In this document: piece by piece, positions 1-8,272 of the stretch
Layout: every line of letters begins with the position of its first letter
Numbering within the stretch: the first letter of the stretch is position 1
Source: PZPK01 sp963974595
Lineage (GTDB): Bacteria; Pseudomonadota; Gammaproteobacteria; Pseudomonadales; Oleiphilaceae
DNA length: 44,712 bases
Direction of reading: 5' to 3'
Assembly (NCBI GenBank): GCA_963974595.1
Contig: CAXBDA010000024.1
Coordinates: 1 to 44,712, forward strand
Notes under the pieces: generated by a model
What the model was told of the DNA's origin: nothing
The model's input: the letters and a program-made list of their open reading frames with translations, nothing else
Databases searched by the model: none
Translations under genes and position numbers: made by a program

Positions 1-554
1 TCGTGCTTATCGGGATCTTGGCAGTGACTGCACTCCCGCGCTTTGCAGACTTGGGCGATGCGGCTGACGAAGCCACTTTTGAGGCAGTTTTAGCAAATTT
101 CAAAACAGGTGTTGCCTTGGTTCATTCGACCTCTTTAATTAAAAAACAAGAGAGTTCGAGTGGCTATCCCGATGTGTCACTTGAAGGTCAGTGCATTAGA
201 GTCGAAAGTACTTCAGGATATCCTCTGGTAGAGCAAACTTCAGGAACATGTACCCCCATCGTGTGGACGCTTCCCTTAAATCGTATTGAAGGGGGGCTGG
301 GTAATAGTTTGTATGCATGGATACGAAAACCTTTAATCGAACCCCCCAAGCTGTTTAATCAAGCCTATGCAGTGGGCCCTCCACCGCCACCTCCACCGCC
401 GCCACCCCCACCAGGTTCAAGTGAATTACCTAGTTTGTTAATGGATGCAGACTTTTCCAGTTGGATATGGACGAAGAACCCACCATCGGCATCATTAGAG
501 AGCCCGGAAGGGCTCTCTTTTAGCTATAATCAAATAAGCGGCAAAGTGGATTAA
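1..554 (+). CDS. Type IV pseudopilin-like protein, 5' partial
   Basis: The frame is open from the window edge (first complete codon at base 3) to TAA at 552-554. The first visible residues, VLIGILAVTALPRFADL, are the second half of the conserved N-terminal helix of type IV pilins and pseudopilins (family knowledge), so the methylation site and leader lie outside the window. Two cysteines about 20 residues apart (GQC and GTC) could form the usual C-terminal disulfide loop. After this comes an uninterrupted run of 12 prolines (coded 377-412), unusual in a pilin and expected to need EF-P for translation. The last ~18 codons run through a strong terminator hairpin, so the tail after SWIWTKN may not be the ancestral C-terminus. 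It is probably a minor pilin or MSHA-type pseudopilin; its exact role cannot be given without the upstream genes. Confidence 0.75.
   Translation, partial: VLIGILAVTALPRFADLGDAADEATFEAVLANFKTGVALVHSTSLIKKQESSSGYPDVSLEGQCIRVESTSGYPLVEQTSGTCTPIVWTLPLNRIEGGLGNSLYAWIRKPLIEPPKLFNQAYAVGPPPPPPPPPPPPGSSELPSLLMDADFSSWIWTKNPPSASLESPEGLSFSYNQISGKVD
498..522 (+). terminator. Rho-independent terminator inside the pseudopilin frame
   Basis: A perfect 9-bp stem (AGAGAGCCC at 498-506, GGGCTCTCT at 511-519) closes a GGAA tetraloop, followed by a short T run at 519-522. It lies 30 bases before the stop of the plus-strand pseudopilin frame, so it is either translated or marks a gene end that has been overrun. 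Confidence 0.75.
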
Positions 555-569
555 AGGCTTAAGCTAGGC

Positions 570-1850
570 TCAAAGTGTGGCAAAGACCTTTTTAGCCGCC
601 TCAATAGTGGCGTTAATTTCCACATCGCTATGTGCCGAAGAAACAAAGCCAGCTTCAAATGCTGAAGGTGCTAGATAAATACCTTCCGCTAACATGCCAT
701 GATAAAACTTTTTGAATCTTTCCTGATCACAGGCCATGACTTGTTCATACGTAGTGACTTTTGGTTCTTCGGTAAAAAAGAAACCGAACATGCCACCTAA
801 CTGATTAAACGTGAAGGGAATCCTGGCTTGATCCGCCACAGCTTTTACGCCATTGACTAATTTAGCGGTTTTTTGACCAAGCGCATCAAAGAAGCCAGGC
901 TGAGAAACGGCATCCAGCATGGCTAAACCCGCTGCCATCGCTAGAGGGTTCCCCGATAATGTGCCCGCCTGATAAACCGGCCCGATTGGCGCAATGACAT
1001 CCATAATCTCTGCACGCCCGCCAAAAGCGCCCACAGGTAAACCGCCACCGATGACTTTACCTAAAGTCGTTAAGTCTGGCTTAACCTGATAAACCGCTTG
1101 CGCACCTCCAAGAGCTGTCCGAAAGCCGGTCATTACCTCATCAAATATCAAGACAGTTTTATGTGCATCGCAGCATTCGCGTAAGGTTTCTAAAAAGCCT
1201 GGTTGAGGGGGGATACAATTCATATTACCTGCCACAGGTTCAACAATAATCGCCGCAATCTGATCACCTATTTCAGCAAACAGTTGTTTCACCGCTTCAC
1301 TATTATTAAACGGCAGAGTTAGAGTGTGTTCGGCAATACTGGCCGGTACACCCGGAGAATTAGGTACCCCTAAGGTGAGCGCACCTGAACCGGCTTTAAC
1401 GAGTAAGGAATCTGCATGGCCATGATAACAGCCTTCGAATTTAACGATTTTATCGCGTCCCGTGAAACCGCGAGCTAAACGAATCGCGCTCATGGTAGCT
1501 TCTGTACCGGAGCTGACCATTCGTACTTTTTCAATAGACGGCACCAGCTCACAGACTTTTTTTGCCATTCGGGTTTCGATTTCAGTCGGTGCGCCATAGC
1601 CTAAGCCTTGGCTTAACTGTTTTTGTACGGCTTCAATCACCTGTGGATTGGCATGGCCTAAAATCATGGGGCCCCAAGAACCGACATAATCGATATAAGA
1701 CTTGCCATCAGCATCAATCAGGTAGGCACCTTCACCGCGCTCAAAGAAAACCGGCGTACCTTCTACGCCTTTAAACGCACGAACGGGAGAATTAACACCA
1801 CCGGGAATAACGGTTTGGGCATCAGCAAATAACTCTTCAGATTTAGACAT
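570..1850 (-). CDS. hemL: Glutamate-1-semialdehyde 2,1-aminomutase
   Basis: PLP enzyme converting glutamate-1-semialdehyde to 5-aminolevulinate in the C5 heme pathway (cytosol). The 426 residues match the usual family length. Visible motifs are the N-terminal VIPGGVNSPVRAF, GCYHGHADSLLVKAGSG, the cofactor aspartate in LIFDEVMTGFR, TLGKVIGGGLPVGAFGGR with the Schiff-base lysine at K265, and GTLSGNPLAMAAGL. It starts 3 bases after thiE and is the last gene of a minus-strand run clc-hemJ-thiE-hemL, so it is probably co-transcribed with hemJ, another heme-pathway gene. Confidence 0.97.
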   Translation of the reverse strand: MSKSEELFADAQTVIPGGVNSPVRAFKGVEGTPVFFERGEGAYLIDADGKSYIDYVGSWGPMILGHANPQVIEAVQKQLSQGLGYGAPTEIETRMAKKVCELVPSIEKVRMVSSGTEATMSAIRLARGFTGRDKIVKFEGCYHGHADSLLVKAGSGALTLGVPNSPGVPASIAEHTLTLPFNNSEAVKQLFAEIGDQIAAIIVEPVAGNMNCIPPQPGFLETLRECCDAHKTVLIFDEVMTGFRTALGGAQAVYQVKPDLTTLGKVIGGGLPVGAFGGRAEIMDVIAPIGPVYQAGTLSGNPLAMAAGLAMLDAVSQPGFFDALGQKTAKLVNGVKAVADQARIPFTFNQLGGMFGFFFTEEPKVTTYEQVMACDQERFKKFYHGMLAEGIYLAPSAFEAGFVSSAHSDVEINATIEAAKKVFATL

Positions 1851-1853
1851 GAA

Positions 1854-2498
1854 TTAGACCTGTTTTTTTGAGGTTTTAGAGAAATATTCTTGAAATTGAT
1901 GCGCAGTCGCTTGGATATCAGTTTGCGAAAATAAGCCATGGATGACTGCAACATTATGTACAGGAGTTTGCATTAGCAAACCGATGTTGTCTAGTGTGAT
2001 ACCACCAATGGCGACAACGGGTTTACTCAGAGTCAGGGCCTGTTTCAGAATGGATAAAGAACAGTGCGGAGCATCAGGTTTTGTCAATGAGGGGAAAATC
2101 CGGCCAAAAGCGCAATAATCAACCCCTTCCGCTATACATTTTTGCGCATAGTTTAAGTCGCTATGGCAGGTGACGCCTAAAATATGCTCTCTACCGAGTA
2201 CGTTTCTGGCATGCAGAATATCACCATCTGACTTGCCTAGGTGGACGCCATCAGCTTGGCTGTCTAAACATAATTTAAGATCATCATTAATAATAAGCTG
2301 GGCATGATACTGATCACATAATCGTTTTAAGGCCCTCGCTCTCTGAAGTCGTTCAGCATCAGAGGCTAGTTTGTCACGATACTGGATGACGCTGCAACCA
2401 CCCGCTAAGACAGATTCAACAGATGATAATAAGCTTTGACTATCCAGCAGAAGCGGGTCAGTAATGGCGTAAAGTCCAGCGTTCAGAGCAATTGACAT
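1854..2498 (-). CDS. thiE: Thiamine-phosphate synthase
   Basis: Joins HMP-pyrophosphate and thiazole phosphate to give thiamine monophosphate. The 214-residue TIM barrel carries the family signatures VIQYRDK, the metal/diphosphate-binding IINDD, GVHLGKSDGD, GVTCHSDLNYAQ, CAFGRIFPSLTK and the phosphate-binding VVAIGGIT near the end. Length is normal. It lies between hemJ and hemL on the same strand with 26-base and 3-base gaps, so it is probably translated from the same message. I see no TPP riboswitch in front of it, which fits an internal operon position. Confidence 0.95.
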   Translation of the reverse strand: MSIALNAGLYAITDPLLLDSQSLLSSVESVLAGGCSVIQYRDKLASDAERLQRARALKRLCDQYHAQLIINDDLKLCLDSQADGVHLGKSDGDILHARNVLGREHILGVTCHSDLNYAQKCIAEGVDYCAFGRIFPSLTKPDAPHCSLSILKQALTLSKPVVAIGGITLDNIGLLMQTPVHNVAVIHGLFSQTDIQATAHQFQEYFSKTSKKQV

Positions 2499-2524
2499 GT
2501 ATCTAATTCGCTTATTAACTTAAT

Positions 2525-2947
2525 TTAGAAAGGTTTGACGACGACAAGAATCACAATCGCAATGAGTAACAAAACAGGGAACTCATTAAACCAACGATAG
2601 AACACATGGCTTCGGGTATTTTCATCTTGGGCAAAGGTTTTTAATAATTTTCCGCAATACATATGATAGGCCATCAGAATAAGCACTAGAGTGAGTTTTG
2701 CATGGAACCAAGCGCTTTGCAGGTAGCCTTCGAGGTTATAACTAACTAGCCATCCACCCAGAATCAAGGTGGCAATCATAGAGGGTGTGCCGATGCCTCT
2801 GAATAGCTTTCGTTCCATAATTTTAAAACGTTCTATACTCGTCACATCAGACGACTGGGCATGGTAGACAAATAAACGAGGTAGATAGAACAAAGCGGCA
2901 AACCAACAAATAACCGCAATAATGTGAAACGCCTTAAGCCATAACAT
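2525..2947 (-). CDS. hemJ: HemJ-type protoporphyrinogen IX oxidase
   Basis: Small integral membrane protein of 140 residues with four hydrophobic segments, of the UPF0093/HemJ family, which oxidises protoporphyrinogen IX to protoporphyrin IX. Family signs are MLWLKAFHIIAVICWFAALF at the N-terminus (conserved His in the first helix), ERKLFRGIGTPSM, and WFHAKLTLVLILMAYH with the conserved His/Lys pair. The C-terminal stretch RWFNEFPVLLLIAIVILVV is also typical. It begins 2 bases after the end of the ClC gene and precedes thiE-hemL, so the run contains an early and a late step of heme synthesis. No HemG or HemY is visible in the window. Confidence 0.88.
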   Translation of the reverse strand: MLWLKAFHIIAVICWFAALFYLPRLFVYHAQSSDVTSIERFKIMERKLFRGIGTPSMIATLILGGWLVSYNLEGYLQSAWFHAKLTLVLILMAYHMYCGKLLKTFAQDENTRSHVFYRWFNEFPVLLLIAIVILVVVKPF

Positions 2948-2949
2948 AG

Positions 2950-4734
2950 TTATTTCCTTTTGTATTGATAGTAATTTTCGACATCACTTCGATAAAGCAC
3001 ACCTAATACTCTTGAAATATAAGGGCCACTGCTACGTTCAACAAATAGAATATCGGTTTTGGTCTCGGAAAATCGATCGAGTGCTTCTTGCAGTGTTGCT
3101 TGAAAATAGAGTGACGATACGTCTTTTCGTTGTGCCGGAATTTCAAATAAATCGACAATAAACTCGTTTACTACGGTTTCTGAGTTTTTCTCTTGATCAA
3201 GCACTAAGAGCTGTTCCTCTAAGTAATGCGCCAAATCAACCGTGGGCAGGAGTGATACCGGCTTGCCTTCACTATTATTAATCAAAATACACTTAGGTTC
3301 TTTCCTAAGCAGTATTTGGGCTTCGGGGAAAGTGAGGGTCCTGTTTGATGTTTCAAATTGCCGAGACATCATGGCGCCCACACTGACTCTTCTGAGTGCT
3401 TGAACCACAGGACTGTTACTAAAATCGAGACCTTGCTCTTTGAGAATACTTAAAAATATTGATTTCTGTTTGAATACTTCACTGCTGACCATGCTGGAAA
3501 CAACAATAATAAGCATGCCAGGCATAATGATATTCGGGTTTTGAGTCAGCTCTAATAAAGCGAGCAGGGCGGCCAGCGGCGCTTGCAATGCCGAGCCCAT
3601 CATGGCGCCCATACCTAACATGGCATAAAAGCCGGGAGAGGATGCAATCGATGGCATAAGCATTTCAGCTAACACTCCAAAAACACCTCCGACACTGGCA
3701 CCGATAAATAAAATAGGGCCAACTAAACCACTAGGCATGCCTAAACCAACACTAATACCGGTAATGATGATCTTGCCTAAGGCAATGGTGCATAAGAGTA
3801 ATAAGCCAACTTGACCAAGCAGGGTTTGGTTAACAGTGTCATAACCAATACCCATAATTTCAGGCAGGTAGATTGCACAGAGCCCGGTTAAGGCACCTGC
3901 GGCTAAGATACGATAAAAAATATTCACACGAGAAAACTGAATGGTTTTTTTAATGAGACCAATAAACGCTGCCGAGACAATGCCAATGGCGATGCCGCAA
4001 ATGACAATGTACGGAATCTCGATCAGTGAGTTCATATACAGCTGAGGAACGATAAAAGCAGACTCATTGCCATAAACTGCTTGCGTTAAAACAGCCGCGG
4101 TGACCGACGCTAAAATGACAGGGGTAAAACCGGCAATGGTGTATTCCATCATCACCACCTCCATTGCAAAAATAACCCCAGCAATGGGGGTATTGAACGA
4201 GGCAGAAATTGCAGCAGCGGTGCCGCAACTAATCAGAATACGAATACTATTATTTGGCAGGTTAAAGTAACGGCCGAGTAAACTTGAGCAAGCAGCCCCT
4301 AGATGAACAGCAGGGCCTTCACGGCCCGCGGATTGTCCGCTAACAATGGTTAATATACCACCTATAAACTGCGTCATCATGCTCTTGAAAGAAATATAGC
4401 CTTGATGATAATTGAGGCGTTCAATCACAAACGCGACCCCGACTTTTCGCTGGCTAATTTTAAGCCGATACCAAATACAGGCAATAATAACGGCCCCGCT
4501 AACAGGCAAGACGGCACGCATCAGCTGGGATAGCCCTTCAAAATTTTCTGGATCCCCTCCAGGTAAAAAATACATTAGAGAGAGTTCGATAAATAAACGA
4601 AACAGCAGAATAACGGCAGACGTCAGTAAACCTACTAACAAACCGAGAATGGCAAGCTGTGGCAAGGCTTCAACACCAGAAAGCTTGTGTCGAAATGCAC
4701 GTTTATAGTTTTCAAATGCGTCTCTTAGAGACAT
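2950..4734 (-). CDS. ClC-family chloride channel/transporter with C-terminal CBS region
   Basis: The 594-residue protein has about ten hydrophobic segments in residues 20-430, then a soluble C-terminal region (~450-590) that fits paired CBS domains. The ClC pore motif is clear: SAGREGPAVHLGA, with the external gating glutamate at E139. A second conserved block, SASFNTPIAGVIFAMEVVM, has valine at V193, where H+/Cl- antiporters such as E. coli ClcA carry the internal proton glutamate. GSGIP is replaced by VGVAF (98-102) and GxFxP by GLVGP. The protein may therefore conduct chloride without proton coupling (inference). It is first in the tightly packed run with hemJ, thiE and hemL. Confidence 0.92.
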   Translation of the reverse strand: MSLRDAFENYKRAFRHKLSGVEALPQLAILGLLVGLLTSAVILLFRLFIELSLMYFLPGGDPENFEGLSQLMRAVLPVSGAVIIACIWYRLKISQRKVGVAFVIERLNYHQGYISFKSMMTQFIGGILTIVSGQSAGREGPAVHLGAACSSLLGRYFNLPNNSIRILISCGTAAAISASFNTPIAGVIFAMEVVMMEYTIAGFTPVILASVTAAVLTQAVYGNESAFIVPQLYMNSLIEIPYIVICGIAIGIVSAAFIGLIKKTIQFSRVNIFYRILAAGALTGLCAIYLPEIMGIGYDTVNQTLLGQVGLLLLCTIALGKIIITGISVGLGMPSGLVGPILFIGASVGGVFGVLAEMLMPSIASSPGFYAMLGMGAMMGSALQAPLAALLALLELTQNPNIIMPGMLIIVVSSMVSSEVFKQKSIFLSILKEQGLDFSNSPVVQALRRVSVGAMMSRQFETSNRTLTFPEAQILLRKEPKCILINNSEGKPVSLLPTVDLAHYLEEQLLVLDQEKNSETVVNEFIVDLFEIPAQRKDVSSLYFQATLQEALDRFSETKTDILFVERSSGPYISRVLGVLYRSDVENYYQYKRK

Positions 4735-4826
4735 AGAAAAATGTATCCTTAAACCTGACTATTCGACAGCTTTTATTTTTTTAGATAATACAGAAATATA
4801 TCAGAGAAGTAAGCTAAGGACAGGGT

Positions 4827-5552
4827 TTAGTTTTTAGACAACACAGATTGATTAAGCTCTTCAATTACTTCAGACATCTTGTTATGGATGCTTTGGCGTA
4901 AACTATTTATGTCGTCTTGCGGAATATCTTTCGTCTGAACCGGCGCTAAAATTCTTACATGAACATGCCCGGCATGCCATTTATTCAAATTAATATGCTT
5001 AGGGTAAGCGCTGGCACAAATTGGAATAATCGGGGCGTCAGCTTGCTTGGCCATATGAAACGCACCTTTTTTGAATGGCAGTAAGTTTTCGCCTTTATTT
5101 CGTGTGCCTTCAGCAAACACCCAAATTGAGGTGTTTTTGTGTTTAAGGGCTATCGTGGTCTCTGTCATTGAGTGAATTGATGCTTTTGATTTTTTCCGGT
5201 CAATCATAATGTTGCCCGACAACCAGTAAACTTGTCCAAATAAGGGCAAATAACGTAAGCTTTTTTTGCCAACACTAACGGTTCGTTTAGGGATAACGCC
5301 GCCATGAATAAACAGGTCTAAATTATCTTGATGATTCGCAATGACAATTGAAGGCTGCATATTGTGGAGATGCTCTTTGCCTTCTATTGTCATTTTTATA
5401 CCTAATAGCTTTAACCCCCCAAGACTAAATAAACGGCCACAAATGCGAGTGTTATCAGGATTAAACGGGCGAAAAAGGCAGATGATAATGCCAAGTAGAG
5501 CGACAATAAAAAAATAACTCAATATGACAATAGTGCGAAGAAAAAGGATCAT
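4827..5552 (-). CDS. plsC: 1-acyl-sn-glycerol-3-phosphate acyltransferase (PlsC family)
   Basis: Inner-membrane enzyme that acylates lysophosphatidate to phosphatidate in phospholipid synthesis. An N-terminal hydrophobic segment (MILFLRTIVILSYFFIVALL) is followed by the HX4D catalytic block NHQDNLD and the glycerophosphate-binding block FAEGTRNKG. I start at the ATG at 5552 (241 residues) because the membrane segment begins there; a GTG six codons upstream (5570) is possible, and neither has a strong ribosome site. The 92-base gap to the ClC gene leaves its operon membership open. A genome may hold several paralogues, so the symbol is at family level. Confidence 0.88.
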   Translation of the reverse strand: MILFLRTIVILSYFFIVALLGIIICLFRPFNPDNTRICGRLFSLGGLKLLGIKMTIEGKEHLHNMQPSIVIANHQDNLDLFIHGGVIPKRTVSVGKKSLRYLPLFGQVYWLSGNIMIDRKKSKASIHSMTETTIALKHKNTSIWVFAEGTRNKGENLLPFKKGAFHMAKQADAPIIPICASAYPKHINLNKWHAGHVHVRILAPVQTKDIPQDDINSLRQSIHNKMSEVIEELNQSVLSKN

Positions 5553-5740
5553 AAATAAACAAACAGCCACTTATCGGGTTAAAGAGTAATGAAAATTATA
5601 GGGCAAACTAGAGTGAATGCTCTAGTTCAGAAAAGCCATTGTTTATAAGAATAAAGTCGCCAAGTAAATTGAAAGGACGAGCGAATAATCATTAATAGAT
5701 TGTCTGTTAGCTGTTAATATAGACGCTAACTAACGCAGGT

Positions 5741-5785
5741 AGTATTAATATAGCAAGTATTAATATAGCAAGTATTAATATAGGC
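5741..5785 (+). repeat. Three tandem 15-bp repeats upstream of argC
   Basis: The unit AGTATTAATATAGCA occurs at 5741-5755 and 5756-5770, with a third copy at 5771-5785 differing in its last two bases. A further TTAATATAG lies at 5714-5722. The array ends 32 bases before the argC start codon. Confidence 0.9.
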
Positions 5786-5817
5786 AGTATCGATAGCTTA
5801 ACAGATAGGAGTTCATT

Positions 5818-6861
5818 GTGATTAAAGTAGGTATTGTGGGTGCGACGGGGTATACCGGCTCAGAGTTATTAAGATTGTTGGTGGTTCATCCTCAGGCTGA
5901 GATTATCGTCGTCACCTCACGTACAGAAAAAGGCTCGCCGGTGGCCGATATGTTTCCCCATGTGCGTGGCTATTTGGATCTGGCATTCACAGATCCAAGC
6001 ATTGAAGAACTCTCTCTTTGCGATGTGGTGTTTTTTGCGACGCCTCATGGTGTTGCACAATCAATGATGAAAGCGTTTATTGATTCCGGGATTAAAACTA
6101 TCGACCTGTCAGGTGATTTCCGTTTGACTGACGTGGATATTTGGGAGTCTTGGTATGGACAGAAACATGCTTGTCCGGAACTGATCCCGCAAGCGGTTTA
6201 TGGTTTGCCCGAAATGAATCGTTCAAAAATTATCGACGCCAGGTTAATTGCTTGCCCCGGATGTTTCCCTACGGTGATTCAATTGGGTTTTCTACCTTTA
6301 CTTGAAAAACAGTGGATTAAGGCAGACAGATTAATCGCCGATGCTAAGACGGGTACCAGTGGTGCTGGCCGAGCGGCGAAAGTGGGCATGCTTCTGTCCG
6401 AATGTTCTGATAGCTTTAAAGCCTATGGGGTTTCAGGGCATAGGCATTTACCTGAAATGAAACAAATTTTGGGGGATATTCAAGGCGAAGCCTTGGGCCT
6501 GACATTTGTGCCACACCTTGTGCCGATGATTAGAGGCATAGAAGCTACTTTATATGCTGAGCTCAAGCCAGAACTGGGCGTATCACTTGAAGATGTCCAA
6601 GCTTTATTTGAAGAGCGTTATGCTAACGAGCAATTTGTGGATGTGATGCCCTTAGGATCATTGCCTGAAACGCGAAGTGTAAAGGGCTCAAATTTCTGCC
6701 GAATCGCGATTCATCAGCAAACTGGAAGCAATCAAATTATCATCCTTGCGGTGATCGATAATTTGGTGAAAGGGTCTTCAGGGCAGGCTATTCAGAATAT
6801 GAATATTATGTTTGGTTTAGAGGAAACGATGGGGCTGGAGCAGGTCGCATTGATGCCATAA
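5818..6861 (+). CDS. argC: N-acetyl-gamma-glutamyl-phosphate reductase
   Basis: NADPH-dependent third step of arginine synthesis, giving N-acetylglutamate semialdehyde. The 347 residues match the longer ArgC type. The N-terminal nucleotide fold is KVGIVGATGYTGSELLRLL, the catalytic cysteine is C149 in ACPGCFPT, and AKTGTSGAGRAAK, SGHRHLPEM and PHLVPMIRGI follow. The start is GTG at 5818, fixed by the ribosome site AGGAG at 5807-5811. No other arg gene is nearby. The tandem 15-bp repeat just upstream may lie in its promoter or leader. Confidence 0.95.
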   Translation: MIKVGIVGATGYTGSELLRLLVVHPQAEIIVVTSRTEKGSPVADMFPHVRGYLDLAFTDPSIEELSLCDVVFFATPHGVAQSMMKAFIDSGIKTIDLSGDFRLTDVDIWESWYGQKHACPELIPQAVYGLPEMNRSKIIDARLIACPGCFPTVIQLGFLPLLEKQWIKADRLIADAKTGTSGAGRAAKVGMLLSECSDSFKAYGVSGHRHLPEMKQILGDIQGEALGLTFVPHLVPMIRGIEATLYAELKPELGVSLEDVQALFEERYANEQFVDVMPLGSLPETRSVKGSNFCRIAIHQQTGSNQIIILAVIDNLVKGSSGQAIQNMNIMFGLEETMGLEQVALMP

Positions 6862-6917
6862 AAGTTGGCAAGCTAGATAAAACAAGTAAAACCAATGTAT
6901 TAACAAGGAATATTTAC

Positions 6918-7649
6918 ATGGCAAAAAAGGCCAATGACCGACTCATCGTCGTGAAACATAAACCAGGGATTAAGCGTAAAAGGCGCTTGTTTTTTATTAC
7001 CGGTGTCATGGTAATGAGTGCACTTAGTTTTCTGTTAGGAAACTATCAAATTCGCCAGCAACATCAGAAAGTTGTTGAACAGCTAGACCGTATATCGGAA
7101 GAGTATGCTCTACTTCAAAAAAGTGAAGCGAGTTTTCGACAGCAAGCGTTGAATTTAGAAAGTGGCAGGAATATCGACAGTGCTGCTCAGCAAGAAATTC
7201 AAGGAACCATAAGGGAGTATAAAGCGACCATCGAACAACTTAAAAAAGATGTGTCATTTTATCAAAGTATCATGGCGCCTTCTGAAAATATAAAAGGTCT
7301 ACAGGTTCAAAATTTAGAACTTAAGACAACAAATGATGAAAAACGTTTTTCTTATAAAATTGTACTGGCACAAGTGGCTGACAATAAGCGTTATGTGAGT
7401 GGTTTGGTGGCGGTGAATCTTGCCGGAATGCAAGAAGGTATAAAGCTTATACTGCCTTTGAGAGATGTTTCAGATGATCAGTCGTCTTTAGGTATAAAGT
7501 TTAAATTTAAATATTTTCAGGATATTACGGGGGAATTAATACTCCCAGCTGGGTTTGAACCAGAAAGTATTCAAGTGGTTGCTCAAGCAGATGGTAAAAA
7601 AGCGTCTAAACTGGAAAGAAGTTATATGTGGCGTGATTTAGTACGCTAA
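6918..7649 (+). CDS. Membrane-anchored coiled-coil protein (DUF6776 type)
   Basis: A 243-residue protein with a basic N-terminus, one membrane helix at about residues 23-43 (RLFFITGVMVMSALSFLLG), then a charged, helix-forming coiled-coil stretch to about residue 120. A beta-rich C-terminal domain follows, ending RSYMWRDLVR. The topology suggests an inner-membrane protein with a periplasmic coiled coil. From memory, proteins of this shape (DUF6776) sit next to bactofilin and erpA in Pseudomonas-like genomes, as here. Function unknown. Placement before bactofilin suggests a link to cell shape or envelope scaffolding (inference). Confidence 0.75.
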   Translation: MAKKANDRLIVVKHKPGIKRKRRLFFITGVMVMSALSFLLGNYQIRQQHQKVVEQLDRISEEYALLQKSEASFRQQALNLESGRNIDSAAQQEIQGTIREYKATIEQLKKDVSFYQSIMAPSENIKGLQVQNLELKTTNDEKRFSYKIVLAQVADNKRYVSGLVAVNLAGMQEGIKLILPLRDVSDDQSSLGIKFKFKYFQDITGELILPAGFEPESIQVVAQADGKKASKLERSYMWRDLVR

Positions 7650-7660
7650 ATCCGGATAAA

Positions 7661-7705
7661 AGATCTTTGCGCGATGTTACGAGCGCAGTAGTCGTGCAAA
7701 GATCT
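7661..7705 (+). other. Long intergenic hairpin between DUF6776 gene and bactofilin
   Basis: Perfect 10-bp arms AGATCTTTGC (7661-7670) and GCAAAGATCT (7696-7705) extend inward by about four more pairs, one of them G-T, around a 17-base loop. No T run follows, so it is not a classical terminator. It may be an mRNA processing or stability element separating the two cistrons. Confidence 0.7.
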
Positions 7706-7737
7706 CAATAAATTGGTTTATGAGTAGGAGAGTTAAA

Positions 7738-8214
7738 ATGTGGGGAGCAGGTAAGAAAAAATCGAAAGGTAAGCGTTATCAGAGCCCGCATGTTCATTTT
7801 GATACTTTGGTATCGAGCAAGACACAGATTCAGGGTGATATTCAGTTTTCAGGTGGTTTACATATTGATGGGCTCATTCAAGGTACGATTCGAGCTGAAG
7901 AAGGGAGTGAGGCGATAGTACGTATTAGTGATATCGGTGAAATTGATGGTGATGTGATCGCCCCTCATATTATTGTCAATGGCACCGTCCATGGTGATGT
8001 CTATGCCTCAAAACATATTGAGCTGGCTTCAAATGCCTCTATTAAAGGGAATGTTTATTATCATTTGATTGAAATGGCCATGGGCGCTGAAGTTAATGGT
8101 AACCTCGTTCATCATAAAGAGCCGGTTTCTTTGGATGAGCAAAAAAACACTGAAGACGAAGAGAGTTCTGAGCCCGTTTCACTTAAAGCGATTACGAGTT
8201 CAGGAAATAGTTGA
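7738..8214 (+). CDS. Bactofilin family cytoskeletal protein
   Basis: Self-assembling beta-helical scaffold protein. From the ATG at 7738 it has 158 residues; I chose this over the ATG at 7720 because AGGAGA at 7726-7731 sits six bases before it and inside the longer frame. A short basic N-terminal tail precedes the bactofilin core of repeated hydrophobic-glycine strands (TQIQGDIQFSGGLHIDGLIQG, DGDVIAPHIIVNGTVHGDVY, ASIKGNVYYH). An acidic C-terminal tail follows. Family members localise peptidoglycan or polar machinery; no peptidase partner is adjacent. The upstream coiled-coil membrane protein could be its membrane anchor (inference). Confidence 0.93.
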   Translation: MWGAGKKKSKGKRYQSPHVHFDTLVSSKTQIQGDIQFSGGLHIDGLIQGTIRAEEGSEAIVRISDIGEIDGDVIAPHIIVNGTVHGDVYASKHIELASNASIKGNVYYHLIEMAMGAEVNGNLVHHKEPVSLDEQKNTEDEESSEPVSLKAITSSGNS

Positions 8215-8272
8215 CTGTTTTACTAGGTTAATTGGATAATGCCAATATAAGCCCCGCTTTGTTGGAGAAAAC

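Noticed and set aside
2499..2524. TPP riboswitch before thiE
   Set aside because: The gap to hemJ is only 26 bases and holds no thi-box motif.
4412..4708. Open frame on the plus strand inside the ClC gene
   Set aside because: It lies fully opposite a well-supported membrane-protein gene, has no recognisable motif and no ribosome site; antisense shadow.
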